This document shows positions 11,078-22,591 of a stretch of DNA of 64,000 bases, one piece after another. Numbering within the stretch: the first letter of the stretch is position 1; every line of letters starts with the position of its first letter. Origin of the DNA: Branchinecta lynchi (lineage: Eukaryota > Arthropoda > Branchiopoda > Anostraca > Branchinectidae); the NCBI GenBank assembly GCA_023053575.1, contig JAKZAP010000007.1, positions 27,739,464 through 27,803,463 of the forward strand, given 5' to 3'. The notes below the pieces were generated by a model. It was not told the DNA's origin, made no database searches, and saw only the letters and a list, made by a program, of their open reading frames with translations. The position numbers and the translations under genes were made by a program.

Positions 11078-11915
11078 TCATAGTGGGGACTGGAAGGATG
11101 AGTAATCGGAATCTAGTGTCAGGCATAAATTTCGAACGGGTAATTAGACGTGAATGGAACTTGACGAACGACAAGAGCAAGTGTCTCAGATGTTCCGTTT
11201 CTAGTTCGTACCGACCCAGTAACCGTTGGGGGAGGAGCTGGATTTGCTGTACATTACACAACCTTATCGGGGCACTGTGGGGGAGCTGGAGGGCTTTCCT
11301 GCAAATCTGGCGATCGCAAGTTAAGGTAGGCTACTTCCTGATGTTCTAGGACGGCGATACTTCGCAGGCGTATAAGGGAGCTGACAAGATTGACATAGAC
11401 AGTTCCCCGATTCAATCATTGTGGGGGGGGGGGGGGGATGGGAAATCCGGAATCTATTGTCATGCATAACTTTCTAATGGGTAATCAGACGTGAATTAAA
11501 CTTTACAAGTGGCCAGAGCAGCTGTCTCAGATGTTCTCATGCAAGCCCAGACCGGATCCGGTAACTCTGGTGGAAGCTGGAGGGGGGCACCGTAAATCTT
11601 GCTTAGACTCGAAGGATCAGGATGGAACTTGATCGGACGAATAAACATAAATTCTGGATGTATTATTGACAAAACAGGACCGGATCGGGACACTGTGGGG
11701 GGAGTTAGAGGAGTTTTCCCGGAATTCCGGTGGTCACGAGTTTTCGTACTTCCAGGTGTGCTAGGACGATGAAACTTCAAAGGCATATCATGACCATGCA
11801 GACTGGTTTGGATCTCATCGTCGTAGGGGGAATCCGGAATGTTGTCGCAGATATAACTTTCTAACGGGGGATCGGATCCGGATGAAACTTGATAATTGAC
11901 AAGAGGACGTTTCTC
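11078..11915 (+). mobile_element. Family S element, part right of LINE insertion
   Basis: Two to three diverged units continue from the split copy that starts at 9535 (gggtaattagacgtgaatgg; ggaccggatcgggacactg; G-rich runs at 11424-11438). The boundary on the right is unclear; similarity fades near 11915. The usual tail caagtgccatatgagct was not seen. Confidence 0.65.
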
Positions 11916-12990
11916 TGATCGGTCCCAGAAAGCTTTGCGTTCTGAAACTCATCAGATCAACGGAAAACCTTTCCAGATTCACAATATCAGCCCCCATATT
12001 CCCACGAAATAGATCTCGGGAGAGACACCCAACGTTGATAGCACAAACCTTATCTGGTATATGAGCTATCAGCTCTCTTGTTTATATTTCCTTCATCTTT
12101 GTGTCTTGTCCAGGTCTTGTCCTTCTTTATTCTTATCATTCATCTATAGGCCTAATGAGTGGCGGGACTAGCTGCCTTTTTTTGGGAGGGGGGGGGGGGG
12201 GGGGGGGCATCCGACGACGGCGGGGGGGGGGGGGGGCATTTTTGCAGGTGCTCCGATTTTAGTGATGCTTGATGGATGGTAGGAGCAGAAAGCTGAGGTT
12301 GGCCACCTGGCCGAACCGCATTCGACCACGGAAGGGGGAGCTTGTGGGGTGGGGGCGGCAGCGAAATTATGTGACTCTTATAGAGACCAAACGATGGAGT
12401 TGAAATTGGGGCGGTATACAGAGTTAATGGGCCCTAAATGTTCCATTTCAGTTATGGAGTTGGAAGGCACTGCAAATTGAGTGACTCGTTGATGCAACTG
12501 ATGGACAGATCGGGATAAAACTTGGAAGGTACAAAGGTTGGTCCAAGATATGTCATTTTGAGGTCCTGACAGTATCCGACGTGGGGTGTAATCGGGGCAC
12601 TTCACGGAAATGCTCTGATTCAGGTGAAACGTGACATGTGATACTAGTAAATGCCTTTGATATGCCCTTTATGTGTTTGAGCTACTTCTGGTCATGGAGG
12701 GGGGAAGGCGGAGGAGCCATGGTGAAGGGGGGATTTTTGAAACATCTAGGAACCGACGATTTTAACGATTGGGGATAAACCTTATAGATATTAAGGTCAT
12801 GATCGCCCTAGGTGTTCCATTTTAGGCCTGTTCTACTCGGTGGGTGCAGCTGTTTAGGTGTACCCAACGTTCCGGGAAACACAACTTACTATCCGCACGG
12901 TGGATTCGATTAAAGTGAAACGAGCTCGCTGGTCGAGTAGATGCCATGGATTAGAATCATATATATAACAACGCTACGACATCTGCCCAA
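11916..12990. other. Unassigned, with G-homopolymer tracts
   Basis: Long G runs at 12187-12207 and 12222-12236 are separated by catccgacgacggc. No gene or recognised repeat was seen in the rest. Confidence 0.4.
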
Positions 12991-12994
12991 TCAA

Positions 12995-13747
12995 ACCGTC
13001 CATTGTGTTGTATTCATAAAGGACTAGACCTATCTATCCTGCGTTATACAGATGATGTTTTAAACATAAGTAGAACTATATCTAGCCTTGAAAATTGTTT
13101 CCAGGATATTTCGCAAAATTTTCGGGGAATAGGATTGTTTATGAATACAGCAAAATGTGAAGTGCTGCTTTTTAATGATAATAGTGATTTATCCGTTGTT
13201 AATGTAGCTTTAGATGGTATTACAGTTAAGCCGTGTGACAAATTGATGTACTTTGGTATTCCGACTGGTAAGACGCTGAAACAAACTGAGGCATTGATTG
13301 TTGAGAACATGGAAAGCAAAATTCGTCGGTCTTATGGTCAAACTGTTTCAACCAAGTTTCATCTAAACCGAAGTCTATTAGCAAAATTTTACAATAGTGT
13401 TGCGCTACCCCATATTTTATATATAGCTTCATTTTCTGAAACTTTAAATGCGACGGACCGACTAAAAATTAAACGGATTTACTTTAAATTCGTAAAATAC
13501 CTTCTTCGTCTTCCTCCTTGGACGCGCAATACTTACATGACCAATAAATACGGTATCGTTGACCCGATTCGAAAGCTCGATGAGCTATGTCAACGAGTAA
13601 AATACAGTAAGAGCGGCCATGAGTCGTAAGGGATTGTTTTTTGACATTTTGTGATTCAAAGTGTGCTTTTTCCCTCTGTGATCTGCCTTTTGTTTTTCTT
13701 TGTTGTGTGATCTTTTTTCTGAGTTTTTCTACTTTCTTTCTTTTTTA
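12995..13747 (+). pseudogene. LINE reverse transcriptase fragment (YTDD palm)
   Basis: An open frame of 208 codons from about 13003 to 13629 encodes the second half of a reverse transcriptase palm and the thumb. It begins before LRYTDDVLNISR, the catalytic box; YTDD stands where most LINEs have YADD. Further on come NTAKCEVLLF, KLMYFGIPTGK and ALPHILY, the usual order of motifs after YxDD. The 5' end is truncated, so the N-terminal catalytic Asp is missing. After the stop, a T/C-rich 3' region runs to 13747, where a family S element interrupts it. A related tail is at 45181-45578. Confidence 0.85.
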
Positions 13748-15905
13748 TGGCACTTGCCCTTCGGCCAAGTGCCATATAGCGATCGCAATTTCTGTCCGTC
13801 CGTCGGTCTGTCCGTCTGTCCAGGTTTTGCTAGTTCGGGCAATTCCAGATAAGCTAGGACGATAAAACTTGGCAAGCGTATCAGGGACCCCAAATGATTA
13901 AGTTGGAAATAGTCACTTCCCCGATCCGAGCACCGTGGGGGGAGTGGAGGGAGGGGGAATCCGGAATCTTGAGGTATTTTTAACTTTTGAACGGGTGATC
14001 GGATCTCGATGAAACTTGATATTTGGAACGACCTCATGCCTCAGACGACCCACTTAAAATCCGGACCGGATCCGGTGACTTTTGGGGGGAGCTGGAGGGG
14101 GCAACCGGAAATCTTGGGAAACGCTATGAGTGGAGGGATCGAGATGAAACTTGGTGGGAAGACACCTAGCAAACGTTAGATACATCATTGACACAACCGA
14201 GCCGAATCGGGCACTGTGGGGGGGGGGAGTGGAGGGAGGGGGAATCCGGAATCTTGAGGTATTTATAACTTTTGAACGGGTGATCGGATCTCGATGAAAC
14301 TTGATATTTGGAACGACCTCATGCCTCAGACGAACCACTTAAAATCTGGACCGGATCCGGTGACTTTTGGGGGGAGCTGGAGGGGGCAACCGGAAATCTT
14401 GGGAAACGCTATGAGTGGAGGGATCGAGATGAAACTTGGTGGGAAGACACATAGCAAACATAGATACATCATTGACATAACCGAGCCGATTCGGGCACTG
14501 TGGGGGGGGAGTGGAGGGAGGGGGAATCCGGAACCTTGATGTATTTATAACTTTTGAACGGGTGATCGGATCTCGATGGAACTTGATATTTGGAAAGACC
14601 TCATGCCTCAGACGACGTACTTAAAATACGGACCGGATCCGGTTGACTTTTGGGGGGAGCTGGAGGGGGCAACCGGAAATCTTGGGAAACGCTATGAGTG
14701 GATGGATCGAGATGAAACTTGGTGGGAAGACACCTAGCAAACACTAGATCTATCATTGACATAACCGAGCCGATTCGGGTACTGTGGGGGGAGTGGAGGG
14801 AGGGGGAATCCGGAATCTTGAGGTATTTATAACTTTTGAACGGGTGATCGGATCTCGATGGAACTTGATATTTGGAAAGACCTCATGCCTCAGACGACCC
14901 ACTTAAAATCCGGACCGGATCCGGTGACTTTTGGAGGGAGCTGGAGGAGGAAACCGGAAATCTTGGGAAACGCAATGAGTGGAGGGGTCGAGATGAAACT
15001 TGGTGGGAAGACACCTAGTAAACACTAGATACATCATTGACATGACCGAGCCGATTCGGGCACTGTCGGGGGAGTGGAGGGAGGGGAATCCGGAATATTG
15101 AGGTATTTATAACTTTTTAACGGGTGACCGGATCTCGATGAAACTTGATATTTGGAACGACCTCATGCCTCAGACGACCCACTTAAAATCCGGACCGGAT
15201 CCGGTGACTTTTGGGGGGAGCTGGAGGGGGCAACCGGAAATCTTGGGAAACGCTGTGAGTGGAGGGATCGAGATGAAACTTGGTGTGAAGATACATCATT
15301 GACATAACCGGGCCGATTCGGGCACTGTTGGGGGAGTGGAGGGAGGGGGAATCCGGAATCTTGAGGTATTTATAACTTTTGAACGGGTGACCGGATCTCG
15401 ATGAAACTTGATATTTGGAAAGACCTCATGCCTCAGACAACCCACTTAAAATCCGGACCGGATCCGGTGACTTTTGGGGGGAGCTGGAGGGGGCAACCGG
15501 AAATCTTGGGAAACGCTGTGAGTGGAGGGATCGAGATGAAACTTGGTGTGAAGATACATCATTGACATAACCGGGCCGATTCGGGCACTGTTGGGGGAGT
15601 GGAGGGAGGGGGAATCCGGAATCTTGAGGTATTTATAACTTTTGAACGGGTGACCGGATCTCGATGAAACTTGATATTTGGAAAGACCTCATGCCTCAGA
15701 CAACCCACATAAAATCCGGACCGGATCCGGTGACTTTTTGGGGGAGCTGGAGGGGAGAACCCGAAATATTGGAAAACGCCATGAGTGGAGGGATCTAGAT
15801 GAAACTTGGTGGGAAGACACCTAGCAAACACTAGATCTATCATTGACATAACCGAGCCGTGCCTACTCGTAACAAGTGCCATATGAGCTCGTAGCTCTTG
15901 TTATA
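13748..15905 (+). mobile_element. Family S element, most complete copy (seven-anchor array)
   Basis: Head: a perfect 9-bp hairpin tggcacttg / caagtgcca (13748-13774), then atatagcgatcgcaattt, a gtccgtccgtcggtctgtcc stretch, aggacgataaaacttggc and caggg. Body: satellite units with the anchor gagtgg at 13942, 14227, 14509, 14791, 15072, 15334 and 15597. The spacing is 281-285 bp, except the last two intervals at 262-263 bp, where a 20-bp piece is deleted. Tail: aacaagtgccatatgagctc then gtagctcttgtt. Both head and tail carry caagtgccata. There is no coding capacity: ORFs on both strands follow the repeat unit. Confidence 0.9.
15334..15859 (+). repeat. Recently homogenised short satellite units
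   Basis: The two junctions around 15285-15330 and 15548-15592 share the same 20-bp deletion (gtgtgaagatacatcattga) and the same variants (accgggccgattcggg, ctgttggggg). This shows that one deleted unit was copied next to itself, that is, local expansion within the array. Confidence 0.8.
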
Positions 15906-15962
15906 CTCCATCATTTTCTCTTTCCTGTACGATGGGTGAAAAATAAACATTACATTACATAC
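15906..15962 (+). mobile_element. Probable 3' end of the LINE that holds the family S array
   Basis: Directly after the family S tail comes cgatgggtgaaaaataaac followed by attacattacat, a LINE-type 3' end with an (ATTAC)n tail. The simplest reading is that the LINE at 12995-13747 continues here and that the family S element inserted into its 3' UTR. Confidence 0.5.
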
Positions 15963-16560
15963 CTTCACAGTATAGGGGGAGTTGTAGTCGGGGTAGCGGA
16001 AATTTAGTTTCAGGCGCCAGTAGAGCCCTTCCGGGACGATCTACGAACAAGGAAGGGAGGGGGATTTGATTTTTCAGGTGCTTTCAAAAAATAGCATTTC
16101 ACCGATTACCTGACGATACTTTTTCCGGTCTCCGTATCATACGGTGACCAACAAACGAAATAAGGAAGGTGATTTGCCCGACAAGGCTTTTTTGGTAATG
16201 TGTGCAGTACATGATCACTACAAATCGTTCATAAGTTCGAACCCCCTTGCTCGGGACTGGATTTTGGATCTTGAATTAAAGTCTTAAAAAGAATTGTCCT
16301 TGAACGTAAGTGTCCTCCTGAACAAAGCCACAGTTCTTGTGGCTTTCTTGATATTTGTATCGCAGTGTGTGTTGAGTATATCGAATCCGAGCCCGTTTAT
16401 ACAAATGTTGAATGAAGGGGTTCGAGAACGCTTCTTTGAGGTACGCCACTAGGAACCTTAATTTATTTATTATTCCATTTGCCGCTAAGCTTGTAGCGTA
16501 TCTTGTCTTGTAGCTAAAGGAGCTTAATGTTTGGTGCTACGCTAGCGGTCCCCATAATGG
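15963..16560. other. Unassigned
   Basis: Nothing recognised. Confidence 0.3.
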
Positions 16561-17110
16561 CCATAGTTCGGGAAGTTCAGAAATCTTTTGTTTAAGTACA
16601 AATTTGTCCATTCCACGCCCTCAGTTTTATTAGTAAACTTATCAAAGGCTTTCCGTAAGTCAATGAAGAGAATATCCACCTGTATCCTGCGTCAATTAAT
16701 GCTCTCCGTGCTCCAGTGGACTGTGGAAGCTGAACTTCTGCAGCTCTGTTGCACATACATCCAAACTGGCCTTTGAAAATATGTGTCTGTTCTGTCATGA
16801 TTTCTGTACAGGTGATAAACAAGTAGGGATTTAAACTTCTCTACTGGAAGCATTGCAGACTTGCTGGTCTCTTCTTTGATTATTGCTGTAGTTAAGGTTT
16901 GGCATCTTTTTGTTTGGTAAACTGGTATGTCCTTTTTGACCAGATTGTGAAGAGCTATCGTGAAAATCTTCATTACATTCGGGATTCGCTAACTTCTTTG
17001 AACAGTCCATGTCTGCGGCAGCATTTCAAACCACGCTGTAATCCCCTTGGCATAGTTTTCCGATATCGATATTTTTCTTTATTCTACACAATGACGTCAA
17101 CTTGAAACAC
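16560..17110 (-). pseudogene. Reverse transcriptase remnant (motif A)
   Basis: On the minus strand, about 16680 down to 16600 reads VDILFIDLRKAFDKF, an RT motif A with the catalytic Asp and the usual KAFD. Upstream (16690-16970) other frames give fragments reminiscent of the region before motif A, but several frameshifts and stops break it up. It is too decayed to assign to a clade. Confidence 0.6.
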
Positions 17111-18272
17111 AATTGTAGCGTGATCTGATTTCCGGACTGGAGACCCAGCCTCGAGCCACTTTATGACCTCAGTGTCTGTTGTCAGCAGGAGATCAGGCAG
17201 AGAAGGCTCTCCTGTCTACGTATTCGAGTAGCCTGATTGACAAGCTGCCATGTCAGTGAGTGTTCTAACGAACACTTTTTGCAGATTCGGTCAATTAACG
17301 AGGCGTGTTCCTTTTATTTCCTCCGATATTCAAATCTGCTTTGGTCCCTAGAAAACAAATTAGGCGTTGTCTGCAATGATGTGTAGAGGGGTCTGCCCCT
17401 TGTGCAGTGAAAACCATAAACACTCCTGACAACGATAAGAAGCAGAACAATGTGATTTTTTAACTTGCAGGTCTGGAATTGCTTTCTGCGACTATATTCA
17501 CCCCCCCCCTCCCCCACTACTCCCGGGTCACGGGCAACTGGCCTCAGATTTAGTTGGCTAAGTTCGTGACGACAATGGCAAGACGTAGAACTATGATAAT
17601 TTGAGAACGACTTGGGTCAGGACGACGAAAACACCTGCACTAAGTTAATCGAAACTGGTTTTGGATGAACAAGGTCCCAACTCATACTCTCGAGTTGGTT
17701 CATTGGCGACCAGGTCCAAGTTCCTCGCTGTTTTCCGACTTGCCACCACTATTTGGTGATATTGATGATATTCAGATGCGGCTTGATGCATAAATAGGTT
17801 CTACCTCCCAAGTTATGTTCTATATGGCATTTTACTATACGACCCCCACACATACCGTGTGCTCCCTCAGAAAAGGGGTAATGGACCCGAAAACAACTCC
17901 TAAATCATTCAAACTAGTGAAATGAAATCCTTTCGCCAGATAGGAAAAAATCCCTGTACCTCCGTGAAGGGGCGATATGCCCACACTGCCTCATATTAAA
18001 CAACACAGTCATTGTCTTAAAACGAGATAAGGAGAAGTTTAGATAATAAGGCCGTAATTTGTTTATCGTCTTACCTCAACCCGCCTGCCACCGTGTCCTC
18101 GGGAATTTTAACGCTCGTTTTTTCGCAAGTTACTTCGCATCGCAAGAAACCATATCGAGTTTTTATTCCGTTTGTAAAAATGGATCTTGTTTCTTCTTTT
18201 TTATTTAATCCACTTTTACCATTTTTGTCTTTTTAGCGGGTACAAACTATCCATTTATTCACTATATTATTA
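17111..18272. other. Unassigned
   Basis: A pyrimidine-rich run, ccccccccctccccc, is near 17500. No gene or repeat family was recognised. Confidence 0.35.
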
Positions 18273-19617
18273 TTATTAACTTTTTGGGATCCCAAAACGT
18301 AAGTGGAGGGATACCTATGACATCGCAAAAGTTGTCCGTCTGTCCGTCCGCCTGTCAGCACGATAACTCTCGAAGGGAATGAGATAATTTGATGAAACGT
18401 GGTGTTAAGGTTCTTTGGGTCAAATGTAAGGTCAAGTTCGTAGATGGGCTCTGTAGCCCTAGATTTAGGGGTGGGGGAGGGTGTTCATATTAAGGGACAA
18501 ATAAATTATTTTTACACAGCTAATTAACGACCTTCTACACTGCTTCCTGGCCGACGATTGAAATTAAGTGTCTTTTTGTGTATGTTTATGTGTTTTATTT
18601 ACTTTCTTCATTTACTCCGCTTTTTGAAAACGGCGGGTTATAAATAAATTACTTACTATTACTTACTAATGTGATCGTCGTATATGGGGTACGAAGACAT
18701 GCTGAACACGAATATGCAAAACATTTTCTCATCCGACAAGTAGTTCGCCCAGAATCCTGCGAAAACCGGAAAGTTGGTTAAAAGTAAGAGTTTCATTTGA
18801 AGTTGATTAAATGCTTGATTTAGGGGTAAGAAAACATGCTGAGGACGATGGTGAGAACCATTTCCTCGCCGGACAAGTAGTTCTTCCGGAATCCAGCAAA
18901 AACTGGAAAGTTAGTTAAAAGTAAAAGTTTTATTTGAAGTTTATTATATGTTTGATTTAGGGGTAAGAAAACATGCTGAACACGATGATGAAAACCATTT
19001 GTTCGCGGGACAAGTCGTTAGTCCGGAATCCGGCAAAAATGGAAAGTTGGCTAAAATTAAAAGTTTTATCTGAAATTGATTAGATGACAATTTAGGAGTA
19101 AGAAGGCATGCTGAACACTTATATGAAAAGCATTCTCTACCTGGACAAATAGTTTGCCCGGAATCCGACCAAAACCGGAAAATATGTTAAAAGCAAAAGT
19201 TTTATTTGAAGTTGATTAGATGACAGATTTAGGGTTAAGGAGACGCTGAGTCTGTAGCCTATATGACAATAATTTTTCACCCGGACATATAATTCGTCCG
19301 GAATCCGGTTGACCGGAAATTTGCTTGTAAGTTAAAGGTTTATTTGAAGTTGATTAGATGTCCTCTATAGGGATAAGGAGATACTCTGAATTCGTTTCTG
19401 AGTTTTCTTTTATTGCTGGACAATTAGTTCGCTTGGAATTCGGCCGATTTAGCAGAAGTAAAGCAGGAATTTTCGGTCAGTATCGTCAAAATAGATATGC
19501 CTGATAAAGGTATATCTGAACTTGGTTTGGCGAATACTGGATCTGGCGAAGACAAAACCCAGTTGTCTGGATCAAATACTAGATATTGGGATCCCATCGA
19601 AACCTTAGGTCTTGTTA
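18273..19617 (+). mobile_element. Family W element, copy 3 (with nested LINE tail)
   Basis: A full-length copy: ttttgggatcccaaaacg at the left, the Y-rich leader, four central units (catgctga at 18698, about 18835, 18972 and about 19107, period about 137 bp) and the tail attgggatcccatcga...ggtcttgtt. A LINE 3' tail (18530-18667) sits between the leader and the units. Confidence 0.85.
18530..18667 (+). mobile_element. LINE 3' tail, (TTACT)n type, nested in family W
   Basis: Reads gcttcctggccgacgattga, then tttatttactttcttcattt, cggcgggttataaataaatt and acttactattacttact. The W sequence stops at acagctaat and resumes at ctaatgtgatcg, so ctaat is the probable target duplication. Related tails: 21717-22055 (minus), 31405-31500 (minus) and 45088-45175 (minus). 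Confidence 0.8.
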
Positions 19618-20078
19618 ATTCAGCTTTCGCCGTAAACTAACATACAAATAACAAAAAAAAAACAACTATGGGATAACATCAATGTGTCTCCAGCAGATGC
19701 CTCCAAACTGGTAGATTATGGAAAATGGGATTTGCTGCCAGGAGACTAAGACAGTTCTCCGACCGCCATAACCTTACAACCAAGGATGACCGGGCTTTTC
19801 GAGCAAGCTCGGCAAAACTGAAGCAATGGTTCTGGACAAATGGCTAACTTGTGCTCTCTCGAGCCGGCAGACGAATCAGACACCTAAAAATCAGGGATTG
19901 ATGTTTGAACAATACTTCCTGTCATTTTGTTTTAGAGACATGCACTGACGGGTCATTCCTTGCAGCGAAATAGTTTCCTCCCTTTTCCCTCGGAATGGAT
20001 GGATATCTTTCTTGTCTCTTGACAGGTTCGAATTCGAATCCAATTCCCCCCGCGCGGTGGCTTTGGATGTTTTTGCGT
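19618..20078. other. Unassigned
   Basis: Poly-A near 19654. Nothing else recognised. Confidence 0.3.
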
Positions 20079-20326
20079 GAAAGCGAACAGATCTCCCTGG
20101 ACCAGAACATGAGAAATGGGATCCAGTGTTCCTCAGAATGTGGGAAGGGAAAGAGACCTCCCCGACTGGATTGTTAGCAGAAGTTTTGACGGAGTTTTGG
20201 ACGTATTACAACCACAGAGGTAAGGGCTGTGAACATACTGCGGTTGACGACGGACGAAAAAGTGCGACAAATATGCCTGTGTCCGTGTACGAGAAAATAC
20301 GACGAAATTTTTCTCTAGTTGGATAA
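20079..20326 (+). CDS. Unassigned coding-like ORF
   Basis: An open frame from about 20079 to a stop at 20324-20326 reads PGPEHEKWDPVFLRMWEGKE, then GLLAEVLTEFWTYYNHR and VDDGRKSATNMPVSVYEK. The composition looks protein-like and a GT donor-like site (cagaggtaag) falls mid-way at about 20220, but the frame stays open through it. I recognise no family. It could be part of a transposon protein or an exon; a chance ORF is also possible. Confidence 0.3.
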
Positions 20327-20750
20327 TTACTCGACTTTTCTGAACAGAACGGCAGCGATAATGTACCGCTTGACATGCTTAGCTTTCAATACGTGTTCAA
20401 GGGAAACTAATTGCAGGAATACCAACAGAAAGTAAAGGAAAAACAAACAGGAAAAAATCACAAATTAAATATAAAGAGGTCTGAAAGCAAAAGCTACGAC
20501 AATTTGCTGACGGAGGGTTAAATAGGAAGAAGATCTTTATGCTTAACTTGAGAGCTGATTGTATCAAAGCAACTTTCAACGTATCAGGTAGAGGAGGGAA
20601 TACTCTTGACATTTAGAATTTTTTTTAATTTCATCAAAAAACATATAAATTAAACAAACAATTTACCATTAACGGCCACTTTTAAGACAAAAGAATCCTG
20701 ATTGTGGCCGCAATTCTAACCACCATGAATGCGCTATATTATTCCTTTAT
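20327..20750. other. Unassigned
   Basis: AT-rich sequence with no recognised feature. Confidence 0.3.
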
Positions 20751-20751
20751 T

Positions 20752-21170
20752 ACCCCCCCCCCCCCCAAGGGGAGGGGAATAAATAAATAAATACCCTTTC
20801 CTCTTATCTCACCTTTCCTTTTCAAAGAATGGGATTTAACCATTCTCTTGAATGATGCCAGACTTAGAGCCGCTCTGACCGATTCTGGAAGGTCATTCCA
20901 GACGCTCACACCTATGTTCCTGAGAACAAATCCTGCTCTTGTTGTGTTTCTTCTCTCGTGAGCTAAATCCTCCGAATGTCGGGTAAGATAAGGGTGATAG
21001 TTTGAGAAACAAAAATCGCTAGCTGGTAATCACGAAGCTCCCCTACGTTCAAAATCCCATTCTTTCTAAAACAATCCGCACTGCAGTAGTCTGTCAATTT
21101 TGAAATTCTCCTATGAGACGCAGCGCTGTGTTTTGTATTGTTTTGGCGAAAGTTGTACACAAAAGACATA
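20752..21170 (-). pseudogene. LINE ORF2 C-terminus with (TTTA)n tail
   Basis: On the minus strand, 21169 to about 20963 reads RKNGILNVGELRDYQLAIFV. After a frame change, about 20960 to 20800 reads RRNTTRAGFVLRNIGVSVWN then DLPESVRAALSLASFKRMVK. This is the usual C-terminal signature of CR1/Jockey-type LINE proteins (..vWNsLPe.ir...sl.sFKr.lK). It ends with an AT-rich tail (ataaataaataaata on the plus strand, 20778-20793) next to a poly-C run at 20753-20766. It is 5'-truncated and frameshifted, so not functional. Confidence 0.8.
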
Positions 21171-21544
21171 AGTCAGAAATACACAGTTATCCTTTACTAG
21201 CCTACACAGATATAATATATAATGTTTATGCCGATTACAGTTTGAAAACCACTATTATAGCCCCATGAGTCGCAACAATCAGCGCCGTTTAGGGGCTGGA
21301 CTTTGTCCATTTTCGAGCGTCAGGTGATTCGGATCATCAAAGGAAGAAGGCGTGAATTGGCAGTGTGCGTCAACTTACAACGTTTACTTCTAAATTAGTG
21401 GTTGCCGGTGAATTCAAACCTTTTTTTCGTAGGTTTGTTGTTAATTCTGGCACGAAAGAAATGTAAATAAGCAGCTGTTAGGAATTGTTAATGTAAATAA
21501 GCAAGTTTTTAGCACATTCTGTGTTTATGATCAATCCAATCGGG
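21171..21544. other. Unassigned
   Basis: A short direct repeat, aatgtaaataagcag / aatgtaaataagcaa, is at about 21461 and 21490. Otherwise nothing recognised. Confidence 0.35.
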
Positions 21545-22160
21545 CGGCCCCGATGAAAAATGTGTAGCCTGCGTAGTAGTATGGTAGTAGTATGAAAACA
21601 TTGCATGTAGTACTATGTAATAGCAAAGAATACTATTATTTAATGTGCCTCAGACTGGTCCAATCTTGTGTAGTAGTATCCAGTAGCATCCTGTATTGCC
21701 ATAGTAGCATCCAGTCTTGCTAATAAGTAAGTAAGTAAGTAATTTATTTATAGCCCGCCGTTTTCAGAAAGCGGAGTAAATGAAGAAAGTAAATAAAACA
21801 CATAAACATACACAAAAAGACACTTAATTTCAATCGTCGGCCAGGAAGCAGTGTAGAAGGTCGTGCGCTGGTTGGGTTCTGTTGTCAATGATTTTTTATA
21901 GCGACGAAGAAACATCCAAAAGGGTAACGCTTGCATCTTGAATTTTGAACTTCTCCGTCAAAGTATGGTTATGGCATAATTTCGACAAGTGGAGCAGGTG
22001 CTTTGCATATTTAAAATAACATGATCTCATCTTTTTTATCTCCTTCTTAATAGTGTATGCAGTAACACGGTAGCCTTCAAGTAGAAGTTATTACTGCATG
22101 CAACTTTTTCGCACTACTTCATAGTACTATTTTGGGATAAATCTTTCATCGGGGCCGCTA
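21545..22160. mobile_element. MITE family G, copy 2, split by LINE tail
   Basis: The inverted ends are gcggccccgatgaaa (left) and tttcatcggggccgc (right), 15 bp perfect. The interior has many gtagtagtat / gtagcat motifs as in the copy at 8174. A LINE tail in reverse orientation (21717-22055) separates the two halves, so the MITE is older than the LINE. Confidence 0.75.
21717..22055 (-). mobile_element. LINE 3' end, (TTACT)n type, nested in MITE G
   Basis: On the plus strand it starts taataagtaagtaagtaagt, then atttatttatagcccgccgt, cggagtaaatgaagaaag and cgtcggccaggaagcagtgt, the reverse complement of the tail at 18530-18667 with about 200 bp more of the 3' region. Confidence 0.8.
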
Positions 22161-22278
22161 TAAGCATTTTTCCGTTTTCTGTTTGTGTAGTTCCTAGATT
22201 TTTGTTTGTGTGTGTAGCTCATAACTCGTAACCTGACAGGTATCAAGTTGTAACTTTGGCGATGGCTCCTGTTTCGTC

Positions 22279-22567
22279 TGCCTTCGTTGCAGTCTCGGCT
22301 ATCTCTGGTGTTTTGTCACCAGTGTCCGGTTCTTTGTTATAACGCGATTTTTGGTTCACCGATGAGTTGACACAAACTCGCTAACTCCTCGCTGAAGCCG
22401 GGATCCCAAAGCTTCTGGCTAGTCCGCACCGGTGAGGTAGAACCGGACACCGGTCGGTTCAAGAACGGGTTATACGACTGGTGAGTAGTCATCGGTGGAT
22501 GCAAAAAGCGGCTCATAAGAAAAACCGTAGACCACCGGTGAGAACTCCCGTGACAAAGAACGCAGCT
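22279..22567. mobile_element. MITE family H, copy 2
   Basis: Shares atctctggtgttttgtcacc, ctaactcctcgctgaagccg and gtgacaaagaacgcagct with copy 1 at 9231. It carries an extra 40 bp near 22480-22530. The left end is degraded (ctgccttcgttgca). Confidence 0.7.
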
Positions 22568-22591
22568 TCTGTAGTACAGATCCTGGTTCTG

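Noticed and set aside
15559..15882. ORFs of about 95-107 codons with PPAPPKSHRIRSGF in several places
   Set aside because: They repeat with the satellite unit and are open by chance; there is no codon-level conservation beyond the DNA repeat.
13748..15905. Possible hammerhead ribozyme in the S units (gatgaaac, cgaaac-like motifs), as in retrozymes and Penelope elements
   Set aside because: No ctgatga core followed by a stem and gaaa was found in the S or W units; gatgaaac alone is not sufficient.
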